A stretch of 64,000 bases of DNA, taken from contig OX352763.1 of the NCBI GenBank assembly GCA_947095585.1, positions 114,865,908-114,929,907 on the forward strand. Reading direction: 5' to 3'. Positions 33,901-46,317 of this stretch are shown piece after piece. The notes under the pieces were generated by a model that did not search any database, had not been told where the DNA came from, and saw only the letters and a list, made by a program, of their open reading frames with translations. The position numbers and the translations under genes were made by a program. Origin of the DNA: Nephrocerus scutellatus (lineage: Eukaryota > Arthropoda > Insecta > Diptera > Pipunculidae). Positions within the stretch are counted from its first letter, which is position 1; every line of letters starts with the position of its first letter.

Positions 33901-35685
33901 GGGTCCTATTAGAGAATTTACATGAAAAATTGTATTTTTATGGGTTGGTTTTTTTTATAATGATAATCTATAGCATTGTATTGGAATCAGGTTGATGGTG
34001 CGTCAGGATAAGCAGAAAATTAATCCCAACAGTGAGACGAAAATGTCTGCTGAAATACACAACACTTCTGTCCGTCTTTCAGTCCCAGTGCATTAGAATC
34101 CAAACTATTTCCCCAACTTTCTCAATTTCTACTTTCACTTTTAATGGAAATTCTTGGTTTTATTTGGCTTTGAAAAGTTTCCTTTGAGTAATTTTCGTAA
34201 CTTTTATAGGGACAGACTCATTTCTTTCATCTCAATACTTACACACAATGTAAGCGTGGGAGTGAATGCGCATGTTTTGGCTCTGGCTTTTGTGGAATAT
34301 GTGTTATTTTCCGTCAATGTTATAATGTTATATATGTTATAATGTTTTTATGTTTCTAAAACTTGCATTTCAAATGATTCTTTTTTCCCTCGCCAATCGG
34401 ATTGATGTCAGTAGAGAAAAATCGGAATATTATCCTATTGGGTTTGTCAGGACTTGTAAGAGAATAATTATTGCACAATTACAAGCCTAAAGTGTAGGTG
34501 TCAGGTGAGAGCCTTTTTCTGTTCTATTTAGTAACAGTACTAAAACGAACTTACCTACAAGAAAAACTTTTCGCTCGGCTCTACAAGGGGTAATTTTTAT
34601 TTGTGCTGGTAGAGGGAGGTGGGGTTAGAATTATATTTTATTCATATCAGGTATAAGTGAGGTCATTATATTGATTTACCAATTAGTTTGACTGCAGCAG
34701 TCAATTAGTTAAAGTCTGTGGTAATTTGAGAATTGACAAATATTAAGTACAGCGCCCTATAGTCCCTCACCCAGTTTCTTACAAAGCTTCGCGATGCAAC
34801 GATGTCGATGGTGCCCAGTTCAGTCGGATATCATTATCTCTGCTTGTGCGGTCAGTTCCGGAAGTCTGGCTCTTTCGAAATATTATCTCTAGTTTCTGAT
34901 GGTCCCAATACTTCACGTGTTGCATCAGACTTTGTAAGTCGAGGAGACAATCTCTGAAGGGGTCTAATATAATATTTAATGCGCCAATACGCAACGCGAC
35001 AATTCGGGAACCCAAATACATTACAACTAGGAAAACTTACAAACTATTTGTCTATATTCCAAGAACTTGCGACGGGACAGCTAGCTAGATATAGTTATCT
35101 TATTAACGAGTATTACCGGTTTTACATTGCCACTCGTACTATATTCCTTGAAAACCTCCAGAAACTACACTGGTTTGATTTTTTCAGATGACCTCGTTTA
35201 ACGTTGCTTATTTCTTCTTAGTAATCTTCTTCTTCCTCTTCTTTTTCATTCCCCATTTGCTTCTGGGTCTCGGGATATCCCTCTTCTCCAATGATCTCGG
35301 TTTCGACTCTCTCTTCTCATCTCATCTCAGCTAGAGTTTTGCCTCTCATTTCTCACATCATCGATGCGATTTTCACTTTCTCTAGGTGCAGTAGTACCTT
35401 CTGTTATCATTTCCAGTACTTGTTTGGCTTTTCTTGACTATTTCGATGCAGATGTCCGATCTGAACCATTTCAGCTGTTTCTTCTAAATTTACAAAGTGA
35501 AGGATCGACTTTTTCTGCTTTGCTTCTAAGCGTTTTCTGTCATTCCTGTCCCTATATCTCCTGGTTTTTCTTGCGACCATTCGTACTTACTTTATTTCTG
35601 TTGCCTGGAATTGCTCAGATTTTTATCAAATATCGGTAGGCATCGGTACTACAACCATTTTGTAGAGCTTCAGTTTTGTTTTTGT
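33901..35685. other. Spacer, nothing recognised
   Basis: No transposon or domain signature; several open frames without protein character. The 35.2-35.6 kb part is pyrimidine-rich on the plus strand. Confidence 0.4.
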
Positions 35686-35929
35686 GCTTATCTCTCGTTT
35701 ACCCACTATTGTGTTACTGGCTTCCTCAGTGTGTGGCCAATCCGTCGCCACTTTCCCTTCCTTATGTGCTTGTGGCGTACCACAATTCCTAGTTTGATAT
35801 TATTTGTGGCCAACGAATCTTGAGGATATAGCGCAGACAGCGATTCACTAAAACCTGGAATTTCCTCAAGATTTTTGCTGAGACTTTTCAGGTTTCGCAG
35901 GCATATAATAGCACGGATTTAACATTTGC

Positions 35930-36116
35930 TATATTGCTTTGGCAAAGCCGGCCTGGCTTTACAAGGCAACATCTTTTGGTTTTACCGCGTTACGGTGAGT
36001 ACCATAACTATAAAATGGCTTTAGTTTCTTAATCCTAAAATTTTTTGGATTTATTTTCGGCTTTATGCTTATGCTATTGTTGTTGTAAGCCAAGCTGGCT
36101 TTGCCAAAGCAATATA
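35930..36116. mobile_element. MITE-like 187-bp inverted-repeat element
   Basis: The left end TATATTGCTTTGGCAAAGCC (20 bases) is repeated exactly as reverse complement at the right end, and similarity continues for roughly 20 further bases (GGCCTGGCTT against AGCTTGGCTT). The interior is non-coding and AT-rich. Flanking bases are GC on both sides (GCTA in one reading), so any target duplication is only 2-4 bp. The host RTE reading (FEFNS then NVKSVLLYAC) is continuous without it, which fixes the boundaries. The parent DNA transposon was not identified. Confidence 0.85.
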
Positions 36117-36906
36117 GCTATTGAATTCGAAGAATCTCAACTAAGTGCATTAGAAGTTTGGATTTCCAAATTCGAGATAGAGCACCGAAGGCAGCTCGAG
36201 CTTTATTTATTTTGCTTTTAACGTCTAGATCTGTATTACCATCAGCTGATACAATACTTCCTAGGTAATTAAACTGTTTAACCTTTTCAATGGGTGTCTC
36301 TTGCAATACCCAGATGTGTGAAGCGGCCTGTGGCCATTATTGTTGTCTTTTTGCCGTTTATCCTCGAACGATCGACTCTTCTTTCACCTGCAGTGTGTAA
36401 CACATCCTGTTAAGTCCACTGATGTTACTTGCCAGATATCATAAATCATCGGCATAATCCTAAGCCTTTGAAACGGTATCCATTGAATGCCACTGTAACT
36501 CTCCACTGTAACAACGCTGGCAGTCAGTGTATGATCATCATATCATTTATTGCCAGTAGAAAAAGGATTGGCGATAGAACATTTGTCTCACATCCTGTCG
36601 CACTCGAACAAAATAATCGAAGAGCTGTCCACAATACAGAACCAAAGCTCCTTGCGGTTTTGTTGTAGGACACCTTTATAATAGCAACTATTTTAAGTGA
36701 TCTCCATATGTATTCCCGGTTAACCCGGTCAAAGGGCTTCTGAAAATCCATGAACATGAGGTAAAGCGGTGTCTGAAACTCAGCAGACTGCTCGAGAATA
36801 ATACGCAGGGTGTTGATATGGTCGACACATTATCGACCCCTGCGAAAGCCCGATGATGCTTCTTGAGTGTAGACTTGATTCTCGCCTTTATCCGCACAAG
36901 AGTGAT

Positions 36907-38073
36907 GGGTTAGGTTAGATTAAGACGCCTGTCAGCGAAGCCGACATACATAGACCAGTAATGGTCCATTGTGATACCACGTGGATCAAGAATATTTTTC
37001 CACCCACTCGATGAACCAATTAGAGTTTCGTATGAAGCCTAGGAGACTGTCAATATGGATTAAATCATTAGTGTCGTTGTAGACGAAAGCTTCCATATGG
37101 AGTTTACGTTTTTGGGAGAGGGCTAGACATGTACAGAGAAGATGGAGAATGGTCTCCTCCTCCTCTTCATCCATGCAACTTCTTCAGAAATCATTCGAGA
37201 AGTCTACAAGTCTTTCTGCATGCTTGCCTATGGGACAGTGTCCACTGATGACACCTAAAATAGCACCGATGTGCGCTCATATTTAAAGAGATCAAACACT
37301 TGGAGCGTTTCGGATTCAGCTTGGGCTGCTTTCTCGTCAAGCAAGTTGTACCGTTTGACCACCTACGATTTGTTTTTTCATTAGCATCCCGCTTTAACAT
37401 GAGTTCGCCAGTAGCGATTGGCATGCCTAGAGAGCCCATTTTCAGGTAAGATGGGTAGTGTAGTTCCTTGTTTTGCGAGTTCGTCAACCATACAGTTTCC
37501 CGGAATGTCTCTGTGCCCTGGCACCCAATACAGGTGAATATTAAACTGCTCCGCTATCTCCATAAGCGACGATCGGCAGTTAAGGACTAGAATTGAATTC
37601 GTAGAGGGATTACATTGAAGCTTGGCTATCTGAGAATATGCGAATATCCTTAGCGTATATGACGTTTCTCTTCAGCCAAAAGACTTCATTGTTTGCCATA
37701 ATTTCATCATAGAAAACACTACAGTAATTAGGAAGATGTAAAGAGAGGCTAAGATTAAACCTCTTTGAGAAAACACCTCCTCCAGCTCCGTCTTCAGTTT
37801 TTGACCCGTCTTTGTAAAAATATATGTGTTCTTCATGCGTCTTCTTCCCAGAATATTCTGGAGGGGAAGGTGACCTGGAAGCTTTTGTTGAAGTAAAGTT
37901 GCGGAGTGGTGTAGTCTTTGTTGCCTGGAGTCCTGCCTTAATTCACGATAGAGGTGTGATCGATTTCATTTCTAGTCCACTGGAAGATAGCATTGAGGCG
38001 AATAGCCGAGCTGGCAGCTACTTGCCTGCAAAAAATGCCGAGTGGTGTAAGGTTGTACGAAGTGCTCCGCTCG
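36907..38073 (-). mobile_element. LOA/I-group retrotransposon, 5'-truncated insertion with 8-bp duplication
   Basis: AGAGTGAT occurs at 36899-36906 and 38074-38081, and the host RTE reading is continuous across the removed segment. The minus strand reads SGALRTTLHHSAFFAG, FYKDGSKTEDGAGGGVFSKR (RNase H Asp), SDSQA-x-x-SL, EIAEQFNIHLYWVPGHRDIP, GNCMVDELAKQGTTLPILP, then CMDEEEEETILHLLCTCLAL and IRNSNWFIEWVEKY. The 3' end has GTATCACAATGGACC and TAATCTAACCTAACCC. This copy gives the best view of the RNase H end and 3' tail for the family. Confidence 0.92.
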
Positions 38074-38640
38074 AGAGTGATAGTTGCCAATGAATGTTTT
38101 GGAAAAACATAGACAAATCGGCAATACCACGCCAGTTTTTGCATTTCTTAAGCAGGCCTTTTTTCACAACTAAACAATAACTTCATCAATTCAGCCACTG
38201 GAAAACACCTCTCGTTTTCCCAAACTGTCTGTATCAACGGAAGTAGAATACTAACTGTTGTGCCGGGATCTGCTTTCAGGAACTCAGCTGGTATGCCATC
38301 AAGTCCAACTGCTTTGTTGTTCTTCAGGAAATTCATCGGAGTTTGAGTTTCTGCCACTGATTAAGGTTCAGTGTCAATACCCCTGTAGGATCTACGCATT
38401 CCATTCAACTGTGGGGGGCCATTTGAGCTGGGTACAAAAGTGATTCTTTCATGTGCGTAGCTGATCTTCCATTTTGATACCAATAATCCAAAACAGGATG
38501 ATTTGTGTTGCTTTTTTTTCGACAACTTCTTTGGATATTCGGTACTTTATTTTGCAGCCTTTTCCGCATTTTCCGCATTTTCCGCGAGCACGTCCAACCG
38601 TGCCCTCCTGTCACGACTCACACAGCGATAAACTTTCTTA

Positions 38641-41300
38641 TTTGCTACCCGCTGCACGCTTTGTAATTCAGTCTTTCACAAACCTACAGTTTTTCAGTAA
38701 CCTACAGTTAAAAACTTTTTTTTTTTGATTAAACGACTGAGACATATTGAAAAGTTAGTAAAACTTCGTATTTACTTTTGTCCTTTACAGAGTCATTTAA
38801 TTCGTAATTCATATAATTTACAACCTGGCAATACTATTTTTAGAACTAAAAACAAATTCCTGTTGGAAACTCATGCGCAATGCAAGTGTCACCTTGTGAA
38901 TTGGCAATGAGAACAGAACAGATTCCACATGTAATCATATGCTATCGGCAGGATACGCCGTCTATCATTGCAGACTATAATATCCTTTCATGTTGGCAAC
39001 TCACCCTCCTCTGCACACAATAATAAGTACACACACACACAATCTGCCGAATAAAAATTGCAAAACAGGAAATAAAAATAGGGTTGCTTCGCACCATCAC
39101 CATCCACGTATTGTTTCGTCCTTTCTGTCTTTGCAAAACCCTGAGCACAAAGCAAATAAGAAGGGGAATAACCTAAAGGACAATGAATTGTGCATTCCAC
39201 GCTCGCAATTGTTCGTCCTTGTGTCTCGTCAGTCTGCACTCTCCTCCCCTCTTAATTTGCTTTGCAATTCTCACTCTCTTTCGCTGCTCCCTTTCATTCT
39301 AAAAATTCGAGTGAGAGTTGAAATCCTGATTTCTAAGAAAAAAGCAATTTTGACAGCCTCAGATACAGGAGGAAGCAAAAAACAACATTAAATGAAAAAA
39401 ATCTCTCCTCTCAAGGACTACATTCTTTCGTTCCAATCGGTTCAGTTATCGTTTAAAAAAATTCATAAAAACGAACGCTTCTTTTTAAAAATATATATAT
39501 ATATTACTCCTTAATTGTTGTTGAGTTTTGTTGGACGTTTTCATTTGAATAAAGAAAAGTGATGTGTCTGCGAAGGTAGTTGTCGCAAGTGTAGCCTCAC
39601 TACCAAAAGGAAAGTGAAATTATTCCTTTATTTGTGTTCCTGGTTATTCGCTAAAGATCCTTTTCTGTTTAATTTTTGAAGCTGAGTTACATTAATATGT
39701 AATAGTTGCTAAATTGAAATTCGATTTGTTGTTCTACCCACAATAGATATAGATACATCCAGGTGGAGTAAGTGTCGGACAATAGAAAGTTACATAGTTA
39801 TCACCCACCACCTACCAATATACATGTGCTGTGTAGTGCAGTGTAATGTCGAAAAGACATCAGACATCTTCAGTCAAACACGACCCATACGCGCATGACC
39901 CATTCGACAAAAATCACAATGGCGACCGTTGTGACGACAAAAAATATCTAAATGTCGCTGTCATCTAAGCAGCAAATGTCAAACCGTCGTGCTTATGTCA
40001 ATGACAGCTGACATGGTGGATTCTTACCCCGAATATTTCCCACGAAAAAGTAAAAGAAAACGCTACGTGAGCCGCCTCACACGGAAGGGGAAATTTTTTT
40101 TATGAAAGTTAACTGTGTTTTTGTTAAAATTGTTATATAAATGAAAAAATGGTTACGGATTCATATTAAAAGTACAAAGTGTGAATATTTTTCGGTTTAA
40201 TTCGTTCTATAAAAAAAAAAATTCTAATTACACACAAGTCCACAATATTGAAATTGAGGTTATGGCACTATTACTCTCTTTCTCCCTCGCTGAGAAGGCG
40301 AAGATACGTGCGCGCGCTGACGTGTCTCTTCTGTCATTTGCCATTCATTGTGATTCCATGTGATGTGCATTTTAAAAGCCGATGTGAAACCGAATATGTT
40401 TCCATATCTAATATAAGAATTATTAATTAAATAAACAAAGTTTTAATGTAAATATGTGAAGTGAAAATAAGAGGAGACAGACATTACCTAAAAACGGAAA
40501 AAAACAACGAATTTACTGTGCTAACTAACGTGTGGGAGCTACTTCACGCGTTCATATACAAAAATATAAATACTCGATATACAATGCACGCCGCCGCCTA
40601 TATATAGTGTGCATTTGTATATTTTTTATTCATTATACATAAACATAGATATATTGATATTTTTTTCTGCCTCTCTCCGTTGACGTTGACGTCGTGAAAA
40701 ACTTATGAATGGAAAATTATCGAAAGAAGGTTTGTACTCCTCATTTTTCTTTGATATCCTCAAATTGATGAATTTCAGCTGGATGTTTGATGTGTTAGGA
40801 GGTTAGGACTAAGTTGGATTGGGAAATCGATTGCTTGAATTGTTTTCCCTCCTGTTTCTAAATAACCAAAGTTTAAGTGCATATATCAAAGCGTAACAAG
40901 GTAACAAAAATCAATGAAATGCCGGGTAAGAGTACGGTGGCAAGGACTTTCATTGTGTTCATTGCGGAACAATTGAAAAGTTCAAAAAACCCATCCTTTG
41001 CCTTGTCATGAACATGAATATTATGTTATAGTGCTTTTCGTTAATACGCCAACGTTGATACCTACGACCTATAGGAAAGTGAAATGTGTCAGCGATATGT
41101 CATCTGTATGGCAATTAAGTGGTATTCGTTTAAACGATACAATACAACCAAGCAAAAGAGCGCAACGCTCTAGCATCGACCTGTTACTAAAGGGTTTTTC
41201 AATAGAGACATAACAATTTTGTACTCAAATACAAATGCACCCTCAAAACTTTTTTTATCATCTGCCAATGTCAAAACGTTAGTCGAGGCTTACATTTTTA
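38641..41300. other. Unique-looking DNA, possible promoter or first-exon region
   Basis: No transposon signature. At 40598-40606 TATATATAG follows a CGCC-rich patch, and TGACGTTGACGTCGTG at about 40680-40695 contains a CRE-like palindrome. ATG at about 40705 starts a short frame that meets a GTTTGT possible donor. These are only hints of an alternative promoter. An AT run lies near 39490-39504. Confidence 0.25.
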
Positions 41301-41305
41301 TCATA

Positions 41306-41525
41306 ATGACGTTCACGAACGAGCAACGTTTGGAAATTATTTAAAATTACTACCGAAATTCTGAGTCGCAACTTTAAGAGCGCTTACTCCAAGTTTCGGT
41401 CGTAATAATCGTCCCATCAAACAGGCTGTGCGTGCTATAGTGGATAAGTTCGAGTCAATATATTCACCATTGAATGTTCCTGTGCCACTGAGACAACGCA
41501 CCGGTCGAAGTACCGATAATATCAC
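41306..41525 (+). pseudogene. Tc1/mariner-superfamily transposase N-terminal fragment
   Basis: The plus strand begins MTFTNEQRLEII, then after stops YYRNSESQL and ALTPSFGRNNRPIKQAVRAI, VDKFESIYSPLNVPVPLRQR and TGRSTDNI. This is the helix-turn-helix DNA-binding start of the transposase family whose other parts are at 18.4-19.4 and 12.5 kb (DUF4817-type, from memory). It has two frame breaks and no catalytic domain. Confidence 0.75.
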
Positions 41526-41552
41526 ATTAATAATGAGCCAAAACAGTCGATT

Positions 41553-41693
41553 TCACAAATGGAGGGGATCTACAATTTAATGCCGGATCCGAACGGCGAA
41601 TTGAGAAGTTTTCCGTGACAAGTTATTACTCTCGGACGTTTGTCAGACTTTCGCGAGAGGTTTGACACCGTCAAAATACTTTTTTGTGTTCAT
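41553..41693 (-). mobile_element. tRNA-derived SINE, body fragment
   Basis: The minus strand carries the SINE body landmarks CACGGAAAACTTCTCAATTC, GGATCCGGCATTAAATTGTA and a final CCATTTGTG. The tRNA head and the ATT tail are absent. It follows the mariner N-terminal fragment by about 30 bp. Confidence 0.85.
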
Positions 41694-41699
41694 TGTGTG

Positions 41700-42095
41700 T
41701 ACTGCTACCATTTATCAATGCATTATGTCCAATATGGTAGAACATCAGTCTTTCATATATGGAAAAATTCTTCCACCTCGATATGAAATGCCTTAGAGCG
41801 TGTATGAGAAGGTATAGAAGCGAACATTCCAATTATAGGCATTATTTGCCAAATATGAAACTCCTGGATCCTTCCGGAAATTCAACGATCGATAACGTTA
41901 TTCTCGTTTTTATTAGGAATTATTTCACTCGGTCAGCTTCTATTGCAAATAACTTAATTTCAAATTACTAAGTAACTTTGAGAGAGCACTACATAGACAA
42001 CGGAATTATACCACCTGAGGCATTCTTGCACTAGGATTTTTATCGGACTCGTGCAACATGCCCGTGATCTACCATATTACTAGAAGGGAAACGGA
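41700..42095. other. Spacer, nothing recognised
   Basis: One 70-codon frame (41759-41971) without domain. Confidence 0.4.
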
Positions 42096-42099
42096 CAAA

Positions 42100-43680
42100 C
42101 ATCATCATCATCATATTTGACTCTACAACCGGGGTCCAGTCCGGACCTCCCAAAAAAAATCTCTCCACCTGTCCCGATTTTGAGCCGATGTCATCCAATT
42201 TGCCATCCCTAAACTCTGGGCGTCTTGGTCTGCGCAGTCCTTCCAGCGTAGGCTTGGCCAGCCTCGCTGTCGTGTTCCAGAAATCCTACTACAAAGGACT
42301 TTCTTTAGTGCGTTGATCGCGGTAGCGATCTCATCTTTACTGGGAATTGAGGTACGAATTCGGAAAATTGTTACTTCAGGCAGCTCCGTTTAATTTGTGT
42401 GCATATCATTGGCGAATACACGGTTAAGGACCGTAGAGAAATGCTACTTCCATCGCTTGAGCTGATCCTCATCTAAAACGAGTACGGCACCATCTAGGTC
42501 TCTCACCGGATGTTGGCTAGAGCGGTGACCACCTGTCAGCTCTTCGGTGATTATGTAGACGGTTCTGCTATCACACCTGCTCGTTGCTTCCTCTGCTTCT
42601 GAGGCCAGGTTGTTAATATAATTACGTTTGTCACGTCTTACACTACGCTGCACTTCTCTCACTTTGCTTCGATACAGGGACTCTAAGCTCGATCCTCGCT
42701 GCTGCTGGGGTATCTACATTACGAGCTTTAAGTAGCTTACGCTCTTCAATCCGCCTCCAGGCATCTTCGGTAAGCCACGCGAGTGCCTTGTCTGGCTTAT
42801 ACCAACAATACCTTCCGCTCCAGATGTGAAAACATTTTTCACAGCCTTCCAATGTTCTTAGATGGTTGTCGCCAGTGAGCTGCTGATTTATTCTACTCCT
42901 TGCGATATATTATCCCTTAATTGTTGGCGTACTGGGGGGATCTTTAGCCGGTCGATATTATACCTAGGCATTCAGATGATATTGCGGATTCTTTGAACTG
43001 ATGCAGTACGTAACTGAACAGTAGCTACCATAAGGTGATGATCCCGTACCATAACCATGACGGCTCCTCGTCTGTTTCGGACGTCTTAAAGACAGCTCCT
43101 AAAACGTCAGCCGATCGCCACATGGTCGATTTGGTTGGAAGATGATTGCCTGTAAGTTGACACCCAGCAAACTTTGTGGCAGGTCATATGCTCAAACATG
43201 GTGCCTCCTATGACAAGGTGGTTGGTGTTGCAGAAATCAACAAATCTTTCACAATTTTCATTTCGTTCGCCGAGGCTGTGCTTCCCAATCACATGTCTGA
43301 GTCCTTTATTGTCGTTGCCTGCCTATCTTGGCATTCAAGTCCCCCATCACGATGACGATATCTCCGTTCGGCGTTGCGTTGAATACTAAGCGCTGTATTC
43401 AATATTGTAAAAATTGTCCTTTTCATCCTCAGACGAGGGATTCGTTGGGGCGTAACACTGTATGGTCGTGACGCGCCGTACTCTAGTCCGAAATCTGGCC
43501 GATGTGGGTGCCAGGAAATTAGGCCTCTGCGTGCTGGTTGCGTTAGCAGCAGACCCACTCCAGATTCACGGGGACTGCCGGAGGGTTTGCCGGAGTAGAG
43601 TAGCACAATGTTACACGATGGGCATTGGTACTCTCCCGCGTCGAACCATCTTACTTCACTCACTCCCAGTATGTCCAAAT
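42100..43680 (-). pseudogene. RTE-like retrotransposon with the RT domain deleted
   Basis: Minus strand in order: MDILGVSEVRWFDAGEYQCP (endonuclease Glu), RESGVGLLLT, GERNENCERFVDFCNTNHLV, IGGTMFEHMTCHKVCWVS, QIDHVAIG, DKALAWLTEDAWRRIEERKL, REVQRSVRRDKRNYINNLAS and EAEEATSRCD (linker), DEDQLKRWK, IPSKDEIATAINALK, then directly RWKDCADQDAQSLGMANWMT and SAQNRDRWRDFFWEVRTGPR, stop. RT fingers, palm and thumb are gone: the linker is joined to the C-terminus near 42290-42300. A non-coding end with four ATG repeats follows (42101-42114). Additional frameshifts break the endonuclease. Confidence 0.88.
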
Positions 43681-43683
43681 TAT

Positions 43684-44060
43684 GACGAAGAAAAATTAGT
43701 TTTTATTATAGCATCCCGTTTAAATATGAGGTTGCACGTAGCGATCGGCATGCCTAGTGAACCATATTCAGGCAATAGGGGTAGTGTGGTTCCATGTTTG
43801 GCTAGTTCATCAGCCATACAATTAAATCATTTAGATTTAGTTTTTTTTGAGAAGACACCTCCGCCAACCCCTTCATCAGTTTTCGACCCGTCTATGTAGA
43901 AGTGAATTCCTTCATTTTCCAAGTAGATACCTTCCTCCCAAGAAGACCTGGAGTGGATGGTAACCTGGAAGTTTTTGTTGAAGTGGAGCTGCGGAATGGT
44001 GTAGTCTAAGTTGACAAGTAGAGTCCTGGAGACATAGCTATGTTCATCAATATATTGACC
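43684..44060 (-). pseudogene. LOA/I-group retrotransposon, RNase H with internal deletion
   Basis: The minus strand has a DGSKTDEGVGGGVFSKK RNase H start joined directly to NCMADELAKHGTTLPLLPEY and GSLGMPIATCNL, which in other copies lie about 90 codons apart. It ends at the RTE-like element at 43680. Confidence 0.75.
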
Positions 44061-46310
44061 TGTCTGATGGACTTTATATTATTTTGCTTGTTTGTTTCTT
44101 TGTTCGTTGGATAAAAGGATAAACAAGAAAATCCATCCTAGTAATACTCGTAGATCTATAAAATGAAATACCAATTTGATGTTATACGTTTCGACATTCA
44201 TTTATATAAGACCTTCTTCCAGGACACTGGTCACTTCATGTCGTGTATCAAAAGGATGAAGTTTGTTTTGAAAAACGTTTCATTTCTTCATATAAAGCTT
44301 TCCAGTCAGTTCACATATGAAAGGAAAGAGATGAAGGATTATAACTGAAATGGATGCCAAGCCAACAGATTGTGTCATCACTGAACGAGATGGCGATCTT
44401 AATGAATATAAAGTTCAATTCATTTTATGTACATATTATGATTGTAATACTTTTCCACTTCAATGTACAATTCAATCTTCAGCTGTCAGTCATCTCCTAA
44501 TCTACTTGTTCAAGACGAAAGGCATCTCTCACTGTAACGACGTCTTCAATTCTACCAAAACGCAATACACGCAGGAATTTTATACAAAAAAGCGAGGAAC
44601 TTTTTATTCATTATCGTTAGTTTTGAGCAGCTGCTATACAGAAAAGCTAAACAAAATACATACACGCACAAATGATGACGGATGCACGCGCCATTAATTA
44701 GTTTCGAAGAATGATGTTCCATTTGGCGACGCCAGGAAAATTCCCGTATTTCTCTATATAGACATAGACATGGAAATGACTTCACTTCTCGTACGTAGCG
44801 TTGCCACTTTGTGTTTTGCTCCGCCGACATGATGATGATGGAATATTTTGTCTAACCGTCGGCGTCGCCGTCGTCGTCATGAGTGCGCGTCAAGTATCTG
44901 TAAGAAAAACAAACAAGCAACTGTGAAAAGTGCCGATCAAATTGAAGTAAAAATAATTTTTCATTCCACCGTTCCACCGTCCATAGCTAGAAATAATAGC
45001 GATTTTATTGGGCTTTTTTGATTCCTATTTACTCACTGAGGTGACAGTGAGCTAATTTATTAATTTGGCGCGTTTATCTTCCTCATAGCTTATTTGCCCC
45101 ATATTGTTTATCAGGAAATTAGACATATATCTTATTTTGAAAATCAATTCCTTCCATGGCAACTAAGATATTAGGCGTGTGATATTAAATAGAAATTTAA
45201 AGACCCATTCTCAATCTCATTTTTATTGCATTCCAAGACACCTAAACGAGCGATTCTCCTTCAACTTGAATGAAAATAGCTGAACCTGTAGTATGTGTAT
45301 CTATATCTGGCTGAGTAGACAGCCACATGTATGAGTGTTATGCACTTAATTCGGTTAATACTGTTCACCATATGTAAGTTGTCATGCTGTCTGTTGTGTG
45401 CATGTAACAGTGCCATTTAAAGATTTACTTGTCGTACAGAGGCACTGAACTGATGGATTAACATTTTACCATGCAAGCAACTTCCATTCCATTGCATACT
45501 TGTATATTGGGAACTTATACAAGTACGAGTCCACAATATACGAGAGGGGATTGGGGATTTGTTCGAAGATCGAGTTGGCTTTTGTCGCGTGACTGGCTTG
45601 CTTGTGAAGTTTCGAATCGAAGTTTGGGTGAAACTCTTAGAAGCTATTTTGGGAAATTCTTTATTGAAAAAATCTGTAGGAGGTAACTAAATGCATATTG
45701 AAGAAGAAAAAATCTGCATTTCGAACAACCGCCGCCGCCACACGTCTTAACAAAGTGTGACAAATCATTTAATGTTTGCACTGTGCGGGAGTAAAATAAT
45801 TCATAGGTATCGTTTGTTCTGTTAAACGTGGTTTGACGGGGTAGCAAAATAAAAAGCACTTATACTGCAATTACTGAGATGCATTTCTTATGCAAAGGAT
45901 TAACGCCCGAAACGAAATATAAAGCATAAGAGCATCTCAATGGATGCCATTGGAGTGGTAAGCTTCATTCACTTTGGCGTAGGCATGCGCTTGGGAAGAA
46001 ATTTCGAATAATTTTTCTAGCTGTCGTTAGTGTTTCCTTTCGAATGACACAAACAGCGGAGAGAGCTAACTTAAGCGCTCCCAGTTGGAGTCTTACCGCT
46101 TCGTTGAGTTATTTACATTTGTGGGTGGTTTACGACTAGCAGCAAGTACTAAAAACATTACATACAATCAACCTAACAAAAACATTAAATCATCATTACA
46201 TTAGTCATAGAAAGGGACTATATTGTGCCTGTGAACTGTTCTCGACATCGAGGCGCGAGCTCTTTTCATAAATGCTTAGGTGTGACTCATAACGATTTTG
46301 TTTTTAATTT
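44061..46310. other. Spacer, nothing recognised
   Basis: Includes a 115-codon frame (44350-44697) with no domain or splice support. CGTCGTC-type trinucleotides occur at about 44855-44880. Confidence 0.4.
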
Positions 46311-46317
46311 GTCATTC

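Larger units (their letters stand above)
35690..38640 (-). pseudogene. RTE-like retrotransposon RT, split by two younger insertions
   Basis: The minus strand has three blocks. Block 1 (38640-38082): LKNNKAVGLDGIPAEFLKAD, LPLIQTVWENE, CKNWRGIADL. Block 2 (36898-36117): LVRIKARIKSTLKKHHRAFA, LMFMDFQKPFDRVNREYIWR (RT catalytic Asp), KVKQFNYLGSIVSADGNTDL and KINKARAAFGALSRIW. Block 3 (35929-35690): NVKSVLLYACET, LVNRCLRYILKIRWP, and a WPHTEEAS / IGHTLRKP end. Joining the blocks at the insertion sites restores the order seen in RTE-like elements. Inserts are a LOA-like element (36907-38073) and a MITE (35930-36116). Frameshifts and the loss of the palm GVRQGC/ADD region disable it. Confidence 0.85.

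Noticed and set aside
43462..43899. 145-codon plus-strand frame
   Set aside because: Antisense to RTE-like endonuclease and LOA-like RNase H pieces.
44350..44697. 115-codon open frame
   Set aside because: Starts with a plausible Met but shows no known domain, unusual residue mix and no flanking splice or polyadenylation signals.
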